From: CAZDYP01 sp964509505
GTDB taxonomy: Bacteria; Chloroflexota; Anaerolineae; JACRMK01
Length of the DNA: 6,608 nucleotides
Direction: 5' to 3'
NCBI GenBank assembly: GCA_964509505.1
Contig: CAZDYP010000227.1
Location: 1-6,608, forward strand
In this document: in pieces, positions 5,642-6,608 of the stretch
Layout: each line of letters opens with the position of its first letter
Position numbering within the stretch: position 1 is the first letter of the stretch
The notes under the pieces: model-generated
What the model saw: the letters and a program-made list of their open reading frames with translations, nothing else
Database searches by the model: none
What the model was told of the DNA's origin: nothing
Position numbers and translations under genes: made by a program

Positions 5642-6430
5642 ATGACATCCCAATCATTTGAAAATCCCGTGAAGCACAAGTTGTTGGCAGGACAAAAAAC
5701 CGTCGGCGCGTGGTTGCAGCTCGCGAGTCCCATTGCCGCCGAAGTGATGGCGCGCGCAGGCTTCGATTGGCTGATGATTGACATGGAGCATGGGCCTGGC
5801 GACGTGCTGACGCTCATCGCGCAATTGCAGGCGATGAATGGCTCAGGGGTGATGCCCTTCGTGCGCGTACCGTGGAACGATTTCATCGTCATCAAGCGCA
5901 TCCTCGACGCAGGCGCAGTGGGTTTGCTCATCCCCTACGTGAACACGAAAGCCGAAGCGGCGGCGGCGGTGCGCGCGTGCACGTATCCACCGCAAGGCAT
6001 ACGCGGCATCGCGGGCAGTCCACGCGCGGCGGGCTATGGGCAAAATCCGCTCAACTACTTGTCGCGCGCCAACGACGAAATTTTTGTGATGACGCAAGTT
6101 GAGACGCCGCAAGCCGTCGCCAATCTCGACGAGATTCTGACGGTTGAGGGGCTTGATGGCATCTTCATCGGGCCGATGGACTTATCGACTTCGATGGGAC
6201 ACTTTGCGAATCCATCCCATCCCGACGTGCAAGCGGTCATCGCGCAAGTGGAAGCGAAAGTGTTCGCGGCGAAGAAAGTGTTGGGGACGATTTCATCGTC
6301 GTGGGAGCAAGCGAAGGGATTGTATGAGCGCGGCTACCAATTCGTGATGGTGATGTCGGATAGCAGCTCGTTGGCGAGGCTGGCGGTGGAGTCGGTGGCA
6401 AAGTTTCGGCAAGCGTTTCCGACGACGTGA
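5642..6430 (+). CDS. HpcH/HpaI-family class II aldolase (2-oxo-acid aldolase)
   Basis: This is a metal-dependent aldolase that reversibly splits 4-hydroxy-2-oxo acids into pyruvate and an aldehyde; relatives act on 4-hydroxy-2-oxoheptanedioate, 2-dehydro-3-deoxyglucarate and 2-keto-3-deoxy-L-rhamnonate. The 262 residues match the family's usual length of about 255-270. Key motifs are IDMEHGP (Asp47, catalytic-site His50), FVRVP (Arg75, binds the pyruvate carboxylate), YPPQGIRG (115-122), TQVETPQAV (metal ligand Glu154) and GPMDLSTSMG (metal ligand Asp180). These sit at a constant offset of five from the E. coli HpaI residues as I remember them. The ATG at 5642 follows TGGAG by eight bases. 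It is probably co-transcribed with the preceding amidohydrolase and ends before a hairpin terminator. A citrate-lyase beta role is less likely given the HpaI-type motifs and the lack of partner subunits. The true aldehyde product cannot be deduced. Confidence 0.93.
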   Translation: MTSQSFENPVKHKLLAGQKTVGAWLQLASPIAAEVMARAGFDWLMIDMEHGPGDVLTLIAQLQAMNGSGVMPFVRVPWNDFIVIKRILDAGAVGLLIPYVNTKAEAAAAVRACTYPPQGIRGIAGSPRAAGYGQNPLNYLSRANDEIFVMTQVETPQAVANLDEILTVEGLDGIFIGPMDLSTSMGHFANPSHPDVQAVIAQVEAKVFAAKKVLGTISSSWEQAKGLYERGYQFVMVMSDSSSLARLAVESVAKFRQAFPTT

Positions 6431-6444
6431 GGCGCATATAAAAA

Positions 6445-6474
6445 ATGCGCGAGCTTCATCCAAAGCTCGCGCAT
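6445..6474. terminator. Bidirectional hairpin terminator between convergent genes
   Basis: A perfect 12-pair GC-rich stem, ATGCGCGAGCTT (6445-6456) with AAGCTCGCGCAT (6463-6474), has a six-base loop and starts 14 bases after the aldolase stop. On the minus strand it is followed by TTTTTATATG, a good U-tract; on the plus strand by the weaker GTTTACTTT. It should therefore end the convergent minus-strand gene entering from the right and, less tightly, the aldolase transcript. Confidence 0.85.
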
Positions 6475-6490
6475 GTTTACTTTAGACTCA

Positions 6491-6554
6491 CTACCGAGAC
6501 GCAGAGGACACGAAGATTTTTATTTTCTGCGTGTCCTCTGTGTCTCTGCGGTGG
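6491..6554. repeat. Hairpin repeat of the CAGAGACGCAGAGG type in the convergent intergenic region
   Basis: Arms AGACGCAGAGGACACG (6497-6512) and CGTGTCCTCTGTGTCT (6530-6545) pair over 16 positions with one G-T, around a 17-base AT-rich loop. Outer bases extend the pairing as CTACCG to CGGTGG with a bulge. I recall similar CCGCAGAGACGCAGAGG hairpins dispersed in many bacterial genomes. It resembles the 5542-5622 element: both have GGACAC/GTGTCC arms and an A/T-rich loop. Confidence 0.75.
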
Positions 6555-6575
6555 AATTCAAACGCGTGAGTTGAT

Positions 6576-6608
6576 TTAGCGCACCACCAACGGCAGATAC
6601 ACACGCGG
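6576..6608 (-). CDS. C-terminal end of a minus-strand protein, probably secreted, cut by the window edge
   Basis: Only the last ten codons and TAA are visible, reading PRVYLPLVVR. A short hydrophobic YLPLV-(V/M/L)-R tail is one I associate with extracellular Chloroflexota proteins. The downstream terminator (6445-6474), with its U-tract on this strand, supports a real gene ending here. The body of the protein is outside the window, so nothing can be said of its function. Confidence 0.5.
   Translation of the reverse strand, partial: PRVYLPLVVR

Noticed and set aside
1..6608. Defence system, prophage, complete insertion sequence, rRNA or tRNA genes
   Set aside because: All substantial coding sequence is accounted for by four genes of known families plus a gene tail; no transposase, integrase, nuclease-defence motif or RNA-gene fold was seen.

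Overview
The window looks like chromosomal DNA from a free-living bacterium of moderate-to-high GC, most likely Chloroflexota (Anaerolineae-like). This is an inference. It rests on the density of short palindromic and hairpin repeats in and between genes, and on a minus-strand C-terminus reading RVYLPLVVR at the right edge, a tail I associate with secreted Chloroflexota proteins. No database search was possible.

Layout. Positions 1-2580 (minus) hold the first 860 codons of the mismatch-repair ATPase MutS; its 3' end lies beyond the left edge. A 55-base gap follows, holding a strong intrinsic terminator for the next minus-strand gene and an extended -10 promoter that would start the mutS mRNA at or next to its ATG. 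Positions 2636-4144 (minus) encode a 502-residue S10-family serine carboxypeptidase. A 150-base divergent intergenic region (4145-4294) carries several palindromes and a candidate promoter. On the plus strand follow a COG3964-type amidohydrolase/deacetylase (4295-5521) and an HpcH/HpaI-type class II aldolase (5642-6430), 120 bases apart and probably one catabolic transcription unit. A two-way terminator, a second long hairpin repeat and the last ten codons of a convergent minus-strand gene finish the window.

The most unusual feature is inside mutS. The gene is open throughout and has all the expected motifs, but it is about 115-125 residues longer than E. coli MutS before the Walker A motif. 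The excess sits in four blocks. Three of these coincide with palindromic DNA resembling the kind of element normally found between genes (2087-2170, 1681-1740, and 1057-1218 with its core at 1082-1102). MutS here appears to have absorbed several repeat elements as in-frame peptide insertions. The same genome also carries palindromic elements between genes in this window (2602-2634, 4162-4180, 4246-4266, 5542-5622, 6491-6554).

Functionally, mutS and the peptidase are housekeeping or stand-alone genes. The amidohydrolase and aldolase suggest deacylation of a small hydroxy-acid or sugar-acid derivative followed by retro-aldol cleavage to pyruvate and an aldehyde; the substrate cannot be read from the sequence.
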